From: a virus
Virus record (IMG/VR): IMGVR_UViG_3300020578_003969
Location: 1-34,489 of that record
Reading direction: 5' to 3' (one strand)
DNA: 34,489 nucleotides
In this document: piece by piece, positions 1 through 8,068 of the stretch
Layout of the letters: each line of letters begins with the position of its first letter
How positions within the stretch are numbered: the stretch's first letter is position 1
Notes under the pieces: generated by a model
Seen by the model: the letters and a program-made list of their open reading frames with translations, nothing else
Database searches by the model: none
Told to the model about the DNA's origin: nothing
Translations under genes and position numbers: made by a program

Positions 1-391
1 CTTTTTTGTCCTCTTCGCTCTTTTTACCCCAAGAGTCGCCTTTGCCCTTTTCCTTGCAGGCTCCGGGAGTTGGGCGACAGGCCGGATACTTCTTGCGGCT
101 TTCTCCTTCAGATCTTCCACAAGCCTTGTATCCTCCGTTGCCATCTGGGGAGTTGCAGTCAACCCAGCCGCCACGGGATCCACTTTCTCCCTTTCGTGCA
201 AACCAGTCGTGCAGAGATTTTTCCTTGCTGGCTTCTCTAGTTTCTGCGGCTTTAGCTACAGGTACGCAATTGGGTACCTGCTTGCCGTTCTTCATCTTCT
301 TGCCTACTTGTTTATAGCCCTCCCAGCAAGATGTATTATCCGCGGCAATCTTGTGCAATAGGCGTGTAAGGTTGTTGCTAAAATAAATCAT
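1..391 (-). CDS. Phage protein of unknown function, C-terminus beyond the window
   Basis: The frame is open from an ATG at 391 to the left edge (130 codons), so the gene is partial. The start overlaps the stop of the gene upstream (ATGA at 388-391), which supports both. The N-terminus reads MIYFSNNLTRLLHKIA. Then comes CWEGYKQVGKKMKNGKQVPNC, a lysine-rich Cys-containing motif, and from about residue 60 a second Cys-containing block (WFARKG, GGWVDC, KACGR, YPACRPTPGACKEKGKG). I recall similar blocks in phage and giant-virus proteins of unknown function, but I cannot assign a domain name safely. The protein is very basic and could bind nucleic acid. It is the last visible member of a minus-strand set of probable virion proteins. 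Its N-terminus resembles that of the protein encoded at 1107-1805. Confidence 0.8.
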   Translation of the reverse strand, partial: MIYFSNNLTRLLHKIAADNTSCWEGYKQVGKKMKNGKQVPNCVPVAKAAETREASKEKSLHDWFARKGESGSRGGWVDCNSPDGNGGYKACGRSEGESRKKYPACRPTPGACKEKGKGDSWGKKSEEDKK

Positions 392-1089
392 TTGTTAAGT
401 CCGTTGGCAAAGTTCTGTACAAACTTATTCCAAGTGCCGGTATCCTTGTTTATCAGTGGAGTGTTATTTAGCTCAAGCATCATTTTAGTAGTTCTTCTGT
501 TTACGTAACCTTTTATATCTGCTTGAAATGCTAGTTGATTTTGAATCATGGTTTGCATGGCTTCCTGGGTATCTGCGTGAGACTCCACGTTGGCTGCAAA
601 GTCTCCAGGGCCCATATCTGCAACCTTTGCAAGCACTATAGGCGGTCTATATAGCCCCTGCTCTTTGCACACTTCTCCAATATACCTACGCACATCTGAG
701 CTTAGTCGCTCTGGAGTACTGCTATCGAGCATTGTTAGCTCTGTAATTGCCCAGGCACACTCGTAGACATCAGCAATATCAAACACGTCATAACTCATAG
801 GCGTTCCGCTTAATACATTCGCCGTGTTCATGAACGTCGATACATCTGTGTGCACGAGGTCTGTCGTAAGGGAATTCCAAAGAGCCCAAACTTTGTCTGT
901 GCTGATAGCTGGAATATCGGATATTCTAAAACCTTCTTCAATTTCTTGGCGGAAGGCCTGGGGGTCCATATCAAAGACCTCTTGGCCGTACGAGTCCAAG
1001 ACCATAATGAGGAGCGTGGTCCCAACGGTGTCTCGGCTTTTCCACAGCTGCTCATAGGTTTGTTGAGATGTAACAGACTTTACTGGCAT
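388..1089 (-). CDS. Hypothetical phage protein (233 aa)
   Basis: A complete ORF that I do not recognise. It has no signal peptide or membrane segment, is acidic overall, and looks mostly helical, with no cysteine motif (two cysteines only). The last third is Gln/Asn/Thr-rich. The ATG at 1089 has no convincing Shine-Dalgarno sequence within 15 bases, which is unusual in this window; a 17-base gap separates it from the gene before it. Its stop overlaps the start of the next gene by ATGA, so the two are probably translationally coupled. From its position in a minus-strand cluster that runs the same way as terminase, a structural or head-assembly role is possible, but that is inference only. Confidence 0.8.
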   Translation of the reverse strand: MPVKSVTSQQTYEQLWKSRDTVGTTLLIMVLDSYGQEVFDMDPQAFRQEIEEGFRISDIPAISTDKVWALWNSLTTDLVHTDVSTFMNTANVLSGTPMSYDVFDIADVYECAWAITELTMLDSSTPERLSSDVRRYIGEVCKEQGLYRPPIVLAKVADMGPGDFAANVESHADTQEAMQTMIQNQLAFQADIKGYVNRRTTKMMLELNNTPLINKDTGTWNKFVQNFANGLNK

Positions 1090-1106
1090 ATTACATTAAT
1101 TAACGG

Positions 1107-1805
1107 TTAGCGGAATTTGCGTGGGACAGATTTTATATAATCTTCAACCTTTTGACTTGCAAGATTTGCTACTTGAGCATCGCTTGTCGGATTTAGTGCT
1201 GTAATTCCCATAGGATTATCGGGAGTTACGTCATATGCTGCGGTAAGGTAACGACCCGGAACGCCGCCTTTGTTCGGTGAGGCTCTATCTTCAGCCATTC
1301 GTCTCTGAAGCTTTTCATATTGGTTTTGTGGTCTGTAGAGTGGCCTTAGGCGAGTGTCATAGAACGTTTCGAAAGGCATAACAGCTGGCTGATTAGGCTG
1401 TCGTTCAGGGGACATATAGGCTTCTACCGCTAACCCTCTGCCAAGATCATAATTATAGTCCGCTGGCGTCATTGATCCAAAGTTTATGGGATTATTTCTT
1501 GTGCGATTAGTACTTGCTTGTATTTGTTCTGGAGTCACCCCTTGTACATTTGCAATATTTGCAATCCCAGAAGTATTTAAAGCCATAGCAAGATCTTCAG
1601 GACTATTAAAATATTCTGGTTCGTCAAATCTAAACCTATTTATGTAATTAAGAGCTTGATGCTGTTGATAACGCTCTGGACTCATACTTTGAGGATAAGT
1701 TCCTGGAGTGTGAAATCCGCCTAACTCAGGACTGTACAACATTTGAGGATTACCGGAGGCTTGCTTGGCAAGCATACGTTGAAGGTTGTTTGCGATTTTA
1801 ATCAT
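1107..1805 (-). CDS. Hypothetical phage protein, Pro/Asn/Gln-rich (232 aa)
   Basis: Complete ORF, not recognised. It is rich in Pro, Asn, Gln, Tyr and Arg with low predicted order, a composition common in minor virion proteins. The N-terminus MIKIANNLQRMLAKQASGN resembles that of the partial gene ending at 391 (about 10 of 19 positions identical), so both may carry the same targeting or processing signal. The start at 1805 overlaps the stop of the preceding gene (ATGA) and has an AGGA Shine-Dalgarno about 8 bases upstream. No catalytic motif is visible. Confidence 0.8.
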   Translation of the reverse strand: MIKIANNLQRMLAKQASGNPQMLYSPELGGFHTPGTYPQSMSPERYQQHQALNYINRFRFDEPEYFNSPEDLAMALNTSGIANIANVQGVTPEQIQASTNRTRNNPINFGSMTPADYNYDLGRGLAVEAYMSPERQPNQPAVMPFETFYDTRLRPLYRPQNQYEKLQRRMAEDRASPNKGGVPGRYLTAAYDVTPDNPMGITALNPTSDAQVANLASQKVEDYIKSVPRKFR

Positions 1806-3154
1806 GATCGCATTCCTGGGTCTATGCCCATTTGAGCGTTAATGGCGTTCTGTTCGTGCTGTTGTCTTGCCTGTCGGGCCTTTACTGCGGCAAGTCCGGC
1901 CTGAGCATCGAGAGCATCTAATTTAGCTTGCTCTTTCTTTTCGTTCATACGTGCCTCAAAAGAAGAGTCGTCCTCGCCTGGCATTGGATTAGTGTCATCT
2001 ACAGGCATTTGTTGCATAGCAGGCATCATGCCCATATTGGCTTCTTTAAATAAACGACCCAGCAAATCATCTGCTGTCTCTGGCACGTAACCAGAAGTCT
2101 TAATTGCCTCTTCAAATCTACGAGCTTCTGGCTTGGGTAGCGTAGGCAAAATCTCAGCAGCTTTGCTTCTATCTACATTGAAGCCATCGGTTTGGCAATA
2201 AGACAAGAAGTCGTCTCCGGCAATCTTAAGACCCTTTTCAAGTTGGTGATCGCTAATCTTGGTGAGATCGACTGGCATGCCGGTAGTTAGGTGAATAACT
2301 GCATCAGCAGCGGCAGCAGCCTTCGTCATGTTGACTCGTAGGCACGCCTCTACTGGGTGCTGTAATGCAGACCCCCACTTAGTATTAAGCCCATGCTTTA
2401 CGTCTAGAGCTTCAAGTGCGCTGGAAATGAGTTCGCCGCTATGGCATACTTCAAACGGACGGCCGTTTAGATCATTGGCAATTTTAAGCAACTCGTCTTC
2501 TAGGCTACTCCAACGCACGGTAGGGATACTGCTAAGGCGATCGGTAATCGCCATGGCTACCTTGCAATTAATATTTGCATAGGTCTCAGGATTTACCAAT
2601 TTGTCTAAATAAGTAGATGCGCTAGGTGTAAGGCTTAAAAAATCTGCCTTAGCCGCAAGGCGAGCTGCTGCTTGCTTCTGTACATCTAGCGGAAACTTTG
2701 TTCTATTCTTATATAGCCACTCTGCACTAGCTGTAGCCGCTTCCTTAGTGTGATCCGGGCAGCGCTCTACCTTTGCACCCTTGTAATCAAAAGAGATGGC
2801 ATACGAGGCAGGAATAGTTTGTAATTCAAATGCCTGCTTCAGACTTGCTACATCATCTGCAATTCCCCAGATGCGAGCAGCATTAAGCAACTTTGCTTCA
2901 GCTTGTTTACTCGTTCCTGAAGTGCTACACTGGTTGCCGTAGAAATAAAGAGCAGAGCACCAACAGTTGGCTTTACTATTTACGGCAAACTTTCTGTTGA
3001 AGCCATCTGCAAACGCGTCGGATGGAACGTCATTCAAATCTTCCTTGGTAGGTACGCTTGCCGCCTTTACGTACTCTGGCATTGAAACCTGCTTAACGAA
3101 GGCATTATAGTACTTTTTAGAGACGTCATCAGTTATGTCAATCCAGCGACTCAT
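1802..3154 (-). CDS. Hypothetical phage protein, probably virion-associated (450 aa)
   Basis: Complete ORF, not recognised. The N-terminal two thirds is an Ala/Lys-rich helical protein with scattered cysteines (for example NCWCS near residue 64). The C-terminal 80 residues change character: a Met-rich segment (MGMMPAMQQMP, around 375-385) is followed by a charged, Ala/Gln-rich likely coiled coil (about 400-440). Such tails are typical of scaffolding or inner-capsid proteins, but this is only composition. A good Shine-Dalgarno (GAAGGAA) lies just upstream of the ATG at 3154. The start region overlaps the divergent primase-like gene by 20 bases, so a promoter for this cluster must lie inside that gene. 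Confidence 0.8.
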   Translation of the reverse strand: MSRWIDITDDVSKKYYNAFVKQVSMPEYVKAASVPTKEDLNDVPSDAFADGFNRKFAVNSKANCWCSALYFYGNQCSTSGTSKQAEAKLLNAARIWGIADDVASLKQAFELQTIPASYAISFDYKGAKVERCPDHTKEAATASAEWLYKNRTKFPLDVQKQAAARLAAKADFLSLTPSASTYLDKLVNPETYANINCKVAMAITDRLSSIPTVRWSSLEDELLKIANDLNGRPFEVCHSGELISSALEALDVKHGLNTKWGSALQHPVEACLRVNMTKAAAAADAVIHLTTGMPVDLTKISDHQLEKGLKIAGDDFLSYCQTDGFNVDRSKAAEILPTLPKPEARRFEEAIKTSGYVPETADDLLGRLFKEANMGMMPAMQQMPVDDTNPMPGEDDSSFEARMNEKKEQAKLDALDAQAGLAAVKARQARQQHEQNAINAQMGIDPGMRS

Positions 3155-5810
3155 AGATGGTGTTCCTTCGGAAGAGTTCTACTCGACCTTCCATTATACA
3201 AAAATCTTAAAACTTCTGGGTTACGACGGCCCAGCCAAGGCGGGCTCTTATGTGCGTTGTCCTAGGTGCAAAACTGCAAATATGCTGGTCTCCAGCCTGC
3301 TGCCCTTTGAAGGATGGATGTATTGCGACAAGTGCAAACTAGCATGTGAAGGTCTGCAACTATATGGGCAAGCGTACAAAATCTCAAACCCGGAAGAGCT
3401 TTTAGATGTCCTCTCCAAGGATCTTAAAATAAAGTCTGTAAATACAGAAGACCACATTGCTTATTGCAATTTTTACAATAGATACTACAAAAAAATACAA
3501 AAAGTTTGGACTAAAGCCCAAGCAGCCATGTACCCCACGGCAAACAGACTTGCCGTAGGTCGACTGGCAGAACTTAACCTATGGCTAAGCCAAGAGGTAT
3601 TTAACCGAGGACTAGTTGATTGGTTTGGGTTTGGGTTTAAGAACGAGCTAGAAGAGCAACTACAGGAGACCATATCGGGTCTTGGTAAATCTCCTGAGGG
3701 TTTGCTTGTAATGCCGTTTTACATTAAGCCGGGATTTATTAGTGGATTTGGCTTTGTATCCGCTAAAGACCAGATGGCCTATATGAACCTCCTGCAGGGG
3801 CATAGCGGAGGATATTGCGGACTTAACTCCTGCCATAACTCTGATGCAAACAAAATACACGTTGTACCTCATCCCCTGCAGGCGGCTCGAATTGCACAAA
3901 AATGTGCAATCGAAAGGTATACCAAGTTATCTGTAGTAGCTAAAGCCCCTATTGGGGAGCTAGAGCCGTTACTCCTTACCAAGCCCGCCGTGGTGTGGAT
4001 TGACGAACCAGATACCGCATTCTTTAAAAGTTGCATTAAAGCTCGTAACTTTAAGGTAATGGTGGACGACACGCCTTACATATGGAAGCCAACAGAAAAA
4101 ACCTCTAAAGTTTGGGAGGGCAGTTTTATGCCCTCTATTCATGCCAGGGTAGAGGAAAACAACCTATTAGACCCTATTGATTTTTTAGTTACTGAGCTAT
4201 TGACCCTGGGCAAAGCTAATGCTCGAAATGTAATTGATAGTTTAGGTTTAACAGAATTTCAAAAGAACATTATTCTTGCATCTTGTTCAGAAGAAATTAG
4301 AGCCGAGATAGCAGAGCTGTTAAACCACATAATGGAGTCGCAGCCTCTTGTTATCGATAAGAAGGTCTTCTTTGAACGAGACGGCAAACTTTGGATTCAA
4401 GGCTCGCGGGAAATAATTGACGAGGTTGTGTGTAACGCTATCGTGCGTATATCTCATATATGTCGAATAAAACAAGGCGGAGCTGCTGCCATCTTTGGCA
4501 GGCTATTGTTTGACGGCAAAGAGGTTGGCTTTCAGACTACCGAAGATGATATTGAGGATCACCCAAGTAAAGTCTTAGCGTTTATTGCAGCCTCTGCCGG
4601 ACTGTCTAAGCAACCATTTGTGGCAGACTCAATAGCTAAAAAATATCTAGAAATCATTACAAGACTTAGTTCCCCTGAAGTACATTCAGCTCAAAACTAC
4701 GTGGGCTACGATCCAGACACAGGTAGGTTTAACTTACCCAGGGTGTCAATCGACACGGATCAAATTAGGGTAGGGGTGCCTTTTGTTATGAGCGAAGTTG
4801 AGCCCCCATGCTCTAACTTAACTGTTGAGCCTGGGCTAACCGTTAAAAAGATTTCAAATATATTTGAGCCTAGCGTAGAGACTATTGCGTACTTGGCGGG
4901 AATGGTTGGAGTCGTCTCAGGTATACACAATCTTATTGAGGGCACGTCAAGAACAAATTTAATGCTCGTGGGCGCTAAAAATTCTTTAGCAGAATATATC
5001 TTTGATATAATTAAAATTGATTTAGGGCTAGATTACCTAACTCTAAACTGCAAGGAAGACATAGACGCCGCACAGGCTACTGCAGAGCTGCATCAAGTTC
5101 CGGTGGCTATAGACGGTATAAGGTCGTCACCAAAGCTGCTGGCGCAATGGCTAGAGGGTAGAGGCAAGAATAGCCTGGTCTTAGCGCCACCGCTTATTGC
5201 CTCTGCTTTAGCCTCAGACAAAGACTGGGAGTTTGTGCGAGCAGATACAGAGTTTACTGACGAAACTCGAGCGCTACTCAACAGTGAAAACGTGTTTCCA
5301 TTTTTTATGCAGTATGCACTCACTGTAAAGTCTACGTCTTCGCATTCGCTATTAGATAGTTTAAAGTATTTAACTAAATCGTTAGACATCAACCCAGACA
5401 TCATGGATAAAGCAAAATCCATGATATCTACCCGCGGCTACATCAACACTAAGTCTGCAGGAGTTCAGCTTATCAACTTTGTGCAAGAGGGTGTAGAACA
5501 AGGCATGTTTAAGATGTTTACTGGAGACGGGTCTAAGAAGCGCTACGTGGTGTTTAAAAACCCCATGGAAGATACCGTAGCTATAGACTTAACCAATCTA
5601 CTGGGGCATATGCGATTCTATAACCTACCGGTACGAAGCTGGGAGTCAGCTATGACCCACCTTAAAGAGCTCGGAGCTATAGAAGCACATAAGGAAGATC
5701 ACCTTATGTTGGTGTTTTCTAAGCCTCTATGGAACAGCCTGGTATCTGCGGTAAAGCGAATGCGCAGCCTTAGACGAGCCGCTTTAAGTAATTTATTCTA
5801 CCTGCAGTAA
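3135..5810 (+). CDS. Large primase-like protein with degenerate TOPRIM and ATPase motifs (891 aa)
   Basis: The N-terminus has a zinc ribbon of DnaG/CHC2 type (CPRC at 42-45 and CDKC at 64-67). It is followed by a DnaG-like stretch in which RGLVDWFGFGF and LVMPFYIKPGFISGFGFV match the usual primase core pattern. In the TOPRIM-like part, the place where a catalytic Glu-Gly would stand reads VVPHPLQAARIA, and VVWIDEPDTAFF replaces the Asp-x-Asp loop, so catalysis is doubtful. After about residue 520 (YVGYDPDTGRFNLPRV) it resembles the helicase-like half of phage and plasmid primases, but LMLVGAKNSLAE replaces a Walker A. I infer a primase-helicase relative that may have lost activity. A more orthodox primase is encoded at 17740-18870. 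The ATG lies inside the divergent gene; the Shine-Dalgarno is weak. Confidence 0.6.
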   Translation: MSIQRLIDGVPSEEFYSTFHYTKILKLLGYDGPAKAGSYVRCPRCKTANMLVSSLLPFEGWMYCDKCKLACEGLQLYGQAYKISNPEELLDVLSKDLKIKSVNTEDHIAYCNFYNRYYKKIQKVWTKAQAAMYPTANRLAVGRLAELNLWLSQEVFNRGLVDWFGFGFKNELEEQLQETISGLGKSPEGLLVMPFYIKPGFISGFGFVSAKDQMAYMNLLQGHSGGYCGLNSCHNSDANKIHVVPHPLQAARIAQKCAIERYTKLSVVAKAPIGELEPLLLTKPAVVWIDEPDTAFFKSCIKARNFKVMVDDTPYIWKPTEKTSKVWEGSFMPSIHARVEENNLLDPIDFLVTELLTLGKANARNVIDSLGLTEFQKNIILASCSEEIRAEIAELLNHIMESQPLVIDKKVFFERDGKLWIQGSREIIDEVVCNAIVRISHICRIKQGGAAAIFGRLLFDGKEVGFQTTEDDIEDHPSKVLAFIAASAGLSKQPFVADSIAKKYLEIITRLSSPEVHSAQNYVGYDPDTGRFNLPRVSIDTDQIRVGVPFVMSEVEPPCSNLTVEPGLTVKKISNIFEPSVETIAYLAGMVGVVSGIHNLIEGTSRTNLMLVGAKNSLAEYIFDIIKIDLGLDYLTLNCKEDIDAAQATAELHQVPVAIDGIRSSPKLLAQWLEGRGKNSLVLAPPLIASALASDKDWEFVRADTEFTDETRALLNSENVFPFFMQYALTVKSTSSHSLLDSLKYLTKSLDINPDIMDKAKSMISTRGYINTKSAGVQLINFVQEGVEQGMFKMFTGDGSKKRYVVFKNPMEDTVAIDLTNLLGHMRFYNLPVRSWESAMTHLKELGAIEAHKEDHLMLVFSKPLWNSLVSAVKRMRSLRRAALSNLFYLQ

Positions 5811-5818
5811 ATCATGCA

Positions 5819-5910
5819 TGACGTTTGCTATGTAATATTGCAGTATATTTAATATGCTTATCTAATGGTATATACTTTTATTGAGTATTAGATATACATA
5901 GCAAACGTCA
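5819..5910. repeat. 16-bp perfect inverted repeat with inner hairpin
   Basis: Left arm TGACGTTTGCTATGTA (5819-5834) is perfectly complementary to 5895-5910. Directly inside the right arm, ATTAGATA (5887-5894) pairs with TATCTAAT (5859-5866). A small AATAT/ATATT hairpin (5834-5838 with 5845-5849) can form in the left bulge, competing with the outer pairing for one base. The structure could form as RNA on either strand or as a cruciform. Confidence 0.85.
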
Positions 5911-5935
5911 CCTATGGTTTCAAAGTGCGTTAATA

Positions 5936-6002
5936 TAACTTAGTCCTGATTTGCTTTTAGATGCCTAAATAAGGCAACTAAAATAACCAGCAAATTAAGT
6001 TA
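5936..6002. repeat. Long imperfect hairpin (about 67 nt, four stacked stems)
   Basis: Nested pairings: TAACTTA (5936-5942) with TAAGTTA (5996-6002); ATTTGC (5949-5954) with GCAAAT (5990-5995); TTTTAG (5955-5960) with CTAAAA (5978-5983); TGCCT (5962-5966) with AGGCA (5972-5976) around an AAATA loop. Asymmetric internal loops GTCCTG and TAACCA remain unpaired. The nesting of four stems looks like a designed fold. Confidence 0.75.
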
Positions 6003-6010
6003 ACATAATC

Positions 6011-6029
6011 TGATGGTTCTTCGCCATCA
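6011..6029. repeat. Short hairpin, 6-bp stem
   Basis: TGATGG (6011-6016) and CCATCA (6024-6029) flank a TTCTTCG loop. It is short alone but is the third hairpin in the row. Confidence 0.55.
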
Positions 6030-6046
6030 ACCTTCAGCTACTGCTG

Positions 6047-6100
6047 ACCCGTAATCTTAAGCTAATCTTATAAAACAAGAATAAGCTTAGGATTACGGGT
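6047..6100. repeat. 17-bp inverted repeat with one wobble pair
   Basis: ACCCGTAATCTTAAGCT (6047-6063) pairs with AGCTTAGGATTACGGGT (6084-6100); all positions match except one wobble. The 20-base loop is AT-rich. No T-run follows on either strand. Confidence 0.85.
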
Positions 6101-6109
6101 TGGTACACA

Positions 6110-6123
6110 AACAAACGTTTGTT
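6110..6123. repeat. 14-bp perfect palindrome
   Basis: AACAAACGTTTGTT is its own reverse complement and sits 20 bases past the terminase stop. It shares the CAAACGT core with the right arm of the 5819-5910 repeat, so the two could bind the same dimeric protein. Confidence 0.7.
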
Positions 6124-6142
6124 ATAACCTTCGACTTAGCTA

Positions 6143-8068
6143 TCAGTCATATTCGCTGCTGTTGTAGTACGCATTGGGATTTGCCATGTGTACGTGCTCA
6201 TCTCCATCTAGTACCTCTTCCATAAGGTTTGGTATAAGTTCGGGATATCTTCGCCATAGAGAAATAACAGCAAAAGCAACAGCGTGTAGGAAGTCGTCAG
6301 GCATTCCTGGGTTACGTCGAATAAACCGACGCTCAGTACCAAACATGCTTTCACTGCTTTCCTCATAAACAGCCAAGAAGTGATTCATCATGTTTTCGCC
6401 GGCAGCGTCCAGCAAACTATCAAACTGCGGAAACCTTATGTTTTTGTTTTTGATGGCAAGACATATCGCTGCAATGACTTTGCTTTTATCCAGGTTGTAG
6501 TAGCTGGTAGGATTGACGTCTGTTGGGGGTACAAACTGCAATATTGATTTGATGCTGCCACTAGCTACATACCGGCAGTTAATGAGTCTGGAGTCTGGTA
6601 CTCCGACGCTGCGCATAATGCTCAGTCTTACTTCGCCTGCTACTGCGACGTCGTGCGCAATAGCCGTGCATTGAAACGTATTGGCAATATCAATAATTTC
6701 TTTTGTTTCAATCACCGAATCCGTCATGGCTTGGAATACGTGGCCAAAGACAATATCAATTTTTTGTTCTACGGGCCTGTAGCAAGCCACAGCGGCAGCT
6801 GTCATAGATTGAAATCTGCTCCCCTTGCCACCCCAGTCAACCCCTAGAACTCTGTCTGCATACTTAGGGGCATCTGCGCCGTTGTCTTTAGAGTTTGGCT
6901 TCAGTATGCATACGTCTTTAAGCTCCGTAAGGCTGACAAGTCTTTGCCCCTCATCGCAAGCTTCCCCAAGTACTTCGTTTATAAAAGTTGCCGGAGAATT
7001 TAGCTCTCGCTTTAACAGCAGAGATCTCCAGTTCTTTGGATTGGCGTAGTGCACCGGTGCAATGACTTGGGGTACGTGGTAACTAGGAAAGGTCTTGGCT
7101 TTTTCTGCGTACTTATGGACCCAGAAGCCCTTTTCTGGCTCCAATAGTCTATGGCATTTAGCGCAGCAAAATCCTTCAGATCGCATCATGTCCATGACGG
7201 TAAGCCCTGGACCAGATCCTTCTATGGTTGGTATGTTCCAATGATTGCAGGTTTCACACTTCATAAACCATTCGGCTTGACTTGACTGCAGTCGCAATTG
7301 CTCAATAACGTTGTCGATAGTTTTGCTGGTGCCTGCGTACATTTCAGAACGCCGCTCAGATGCAGACATACACTCTCGAACAATGTCTAAAAACTCCGGG
7401 TTAAGATCTTGAATCTCGTCCATTCGAATTCCGTCAACAGACAGACCACGAATTCTGTCTACCGATAGCTTGGCAAAAGAGAACCAAAGTTCTGATCCGT
7501 TTCTGAAACTCTTCTGCATTACTGAGTCGACACAGTTCTTATCCATGAGTGTGTCTTTGATGTAAGACTCATGGACAAACTGTCGAATGTACTGGTGGCT
7601 AAATCTTCTAATCTGCTCAAACTGCGGAGCCATGTATAATACTTTAAATCTATTAATGGCTGCTGCTTGTAAAACTCCTTGAGCCGCAATGTGCGTAGAC
7701 TTACCGACCTGACGAGCGCAGACTAATAAAGTCCTATCCGGAAGATTTGGATAGAACAAAGGTTCAAAAAACTTATGCTTAACTAGCGTAAACGGCTTGC
7801 CGTTCAGTCTAAGCATTGAAGTCAGGCGAATTGGAGAAGTTTGATTCTGCGCTAAATAAGTACTAAGAAACTTTGAAAATTCGTTTATATCTAATCTTGC
7901 ATGCAGTTCAGCAAGTTTGTCGGGGGGTAAAGAAAACACCTTGTCGTCAATATCGTCGACCTCACAAATAGATTTCATATTTTGAGCCATGTCAACAACC
8001 CAGCTTGGCGCTAGGGTTTTCAAATCAATTTTGGTTTTTTCTTCGTTAATCCGATTGGAGTCGTTCAT
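6143..8068 (-). CDS. terL: Terminase large subunit (ATPase and nuclease), 641 aa
   Basis: This is the DNA-packaging motor and headful or cohesive-end nuclease. From the start chosen here, Walker A is ARQVGKST (118-125) and Walker B is IRMDEIQD (about 214-221). A zinc-knuckle insertion has Cys271/274 and Cys302/305. The RNase H-like nuclease has Asp411 in GVDWGG, Asp473 in AHDVAV and a C-terminal PDDFLHAVAFA. The frame stays open to 8260, but I place the start at 8068 (MNDSNRINEE). A GGAA Shine-Dalgarno lies upstream, and the extra N-terminus would cover a better small gene on the other strand. No small terminase subunit is obvious next to it. Confidence 0.93.
   Translation of the reverse strand: MNDSNRINEEKTKIDLKTLAPSWVVDMAQNMKSICEVDDIDDKVFSLPPDKLAELHARLDINEFSKFLSTYLAQNQTSPIRLTSMLRLNGKPFTLVKHKFFEPLFYPNLPDRTLLVCARQVGKSTHIAAQGVLQAAAINRFKVLYMAPQFEQIRRFSHQYIRQFVHESYIKDTLMDKNCVDSVMQKSFRNGSELWFSFAKLSVDRIRGLSVDGIRMDEIQDLNPEFLDIVRECMSASERRSEMYAGTSKTIDNVIEQLRLQSSQAEWFMKCETCNHWNIPTIEGSGPGLTVMDMMRSEGFCCAKCHRLLEPEKGFWVHKYAEKAKTFPSYHVPQVIAPVHYANPKNWRSLLLKRELNSPATFINEVLGEACDEGQRLVSLTELKDVCILKPNSKDNGADAPKYADRVLGVDWGGKGSRFQSMTAAAVACYRPVEQKIDIVFGHVFQAMTDSVIETKEIIDIANTFQCTAIAHDVAVAGEVRLSIMRSVGVPDSRLINCRYVASGSIKSILQFVPPTDVNPTSYYNLDKSKVIAAICLAIKNKNIRFPQFDSLLDAAGENMMNHFLAVYEESSESMFGTERRFIRRNPGMPDDFLHAVAFAVISLWRRYPELIPNLMEEVLDGDEHVHMANPNAYYNSSEYD

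Larger units (their letters stand above)
5811..6142. other. Gene-free convergent intergenic region with stacked inverted repeats
   Basis: This 332-base stretch lies between two converging genes (primase-like on plus, terminase on minus). It is AT-rich and has no credible ORF. It contains, in order, a 16-base perfect inverted repeat with an inner hairpin, a 67-base imperfect hairpin, a 6-base-pair hairpin, a 17-base-pair hairpin and a 14-base palindrome, each listed separately. None has a T-tract on either strand, so they are not classical intrinsic terminators. Candidates are a bidirectional Rho-type or structural terminator, a replication origin, or a structured RNA. Confidence 0.8.

Noticed and set aside
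6-317. Plus-strand ORF of 103 codons at the left edge
   Set aside because: It is antisense to the partial minus-strand gene ending at 391, which has a coupled start, Lys/Cys motifs and a plausible protein.
5811-6142. tRNA or intrinsic terminator in the intergenic region
   Set aside because: No cloverleaf with a T-loop consensus and CCA-adjacent acceptor fits, and no hairpin is followed by a T-tract on either strand.
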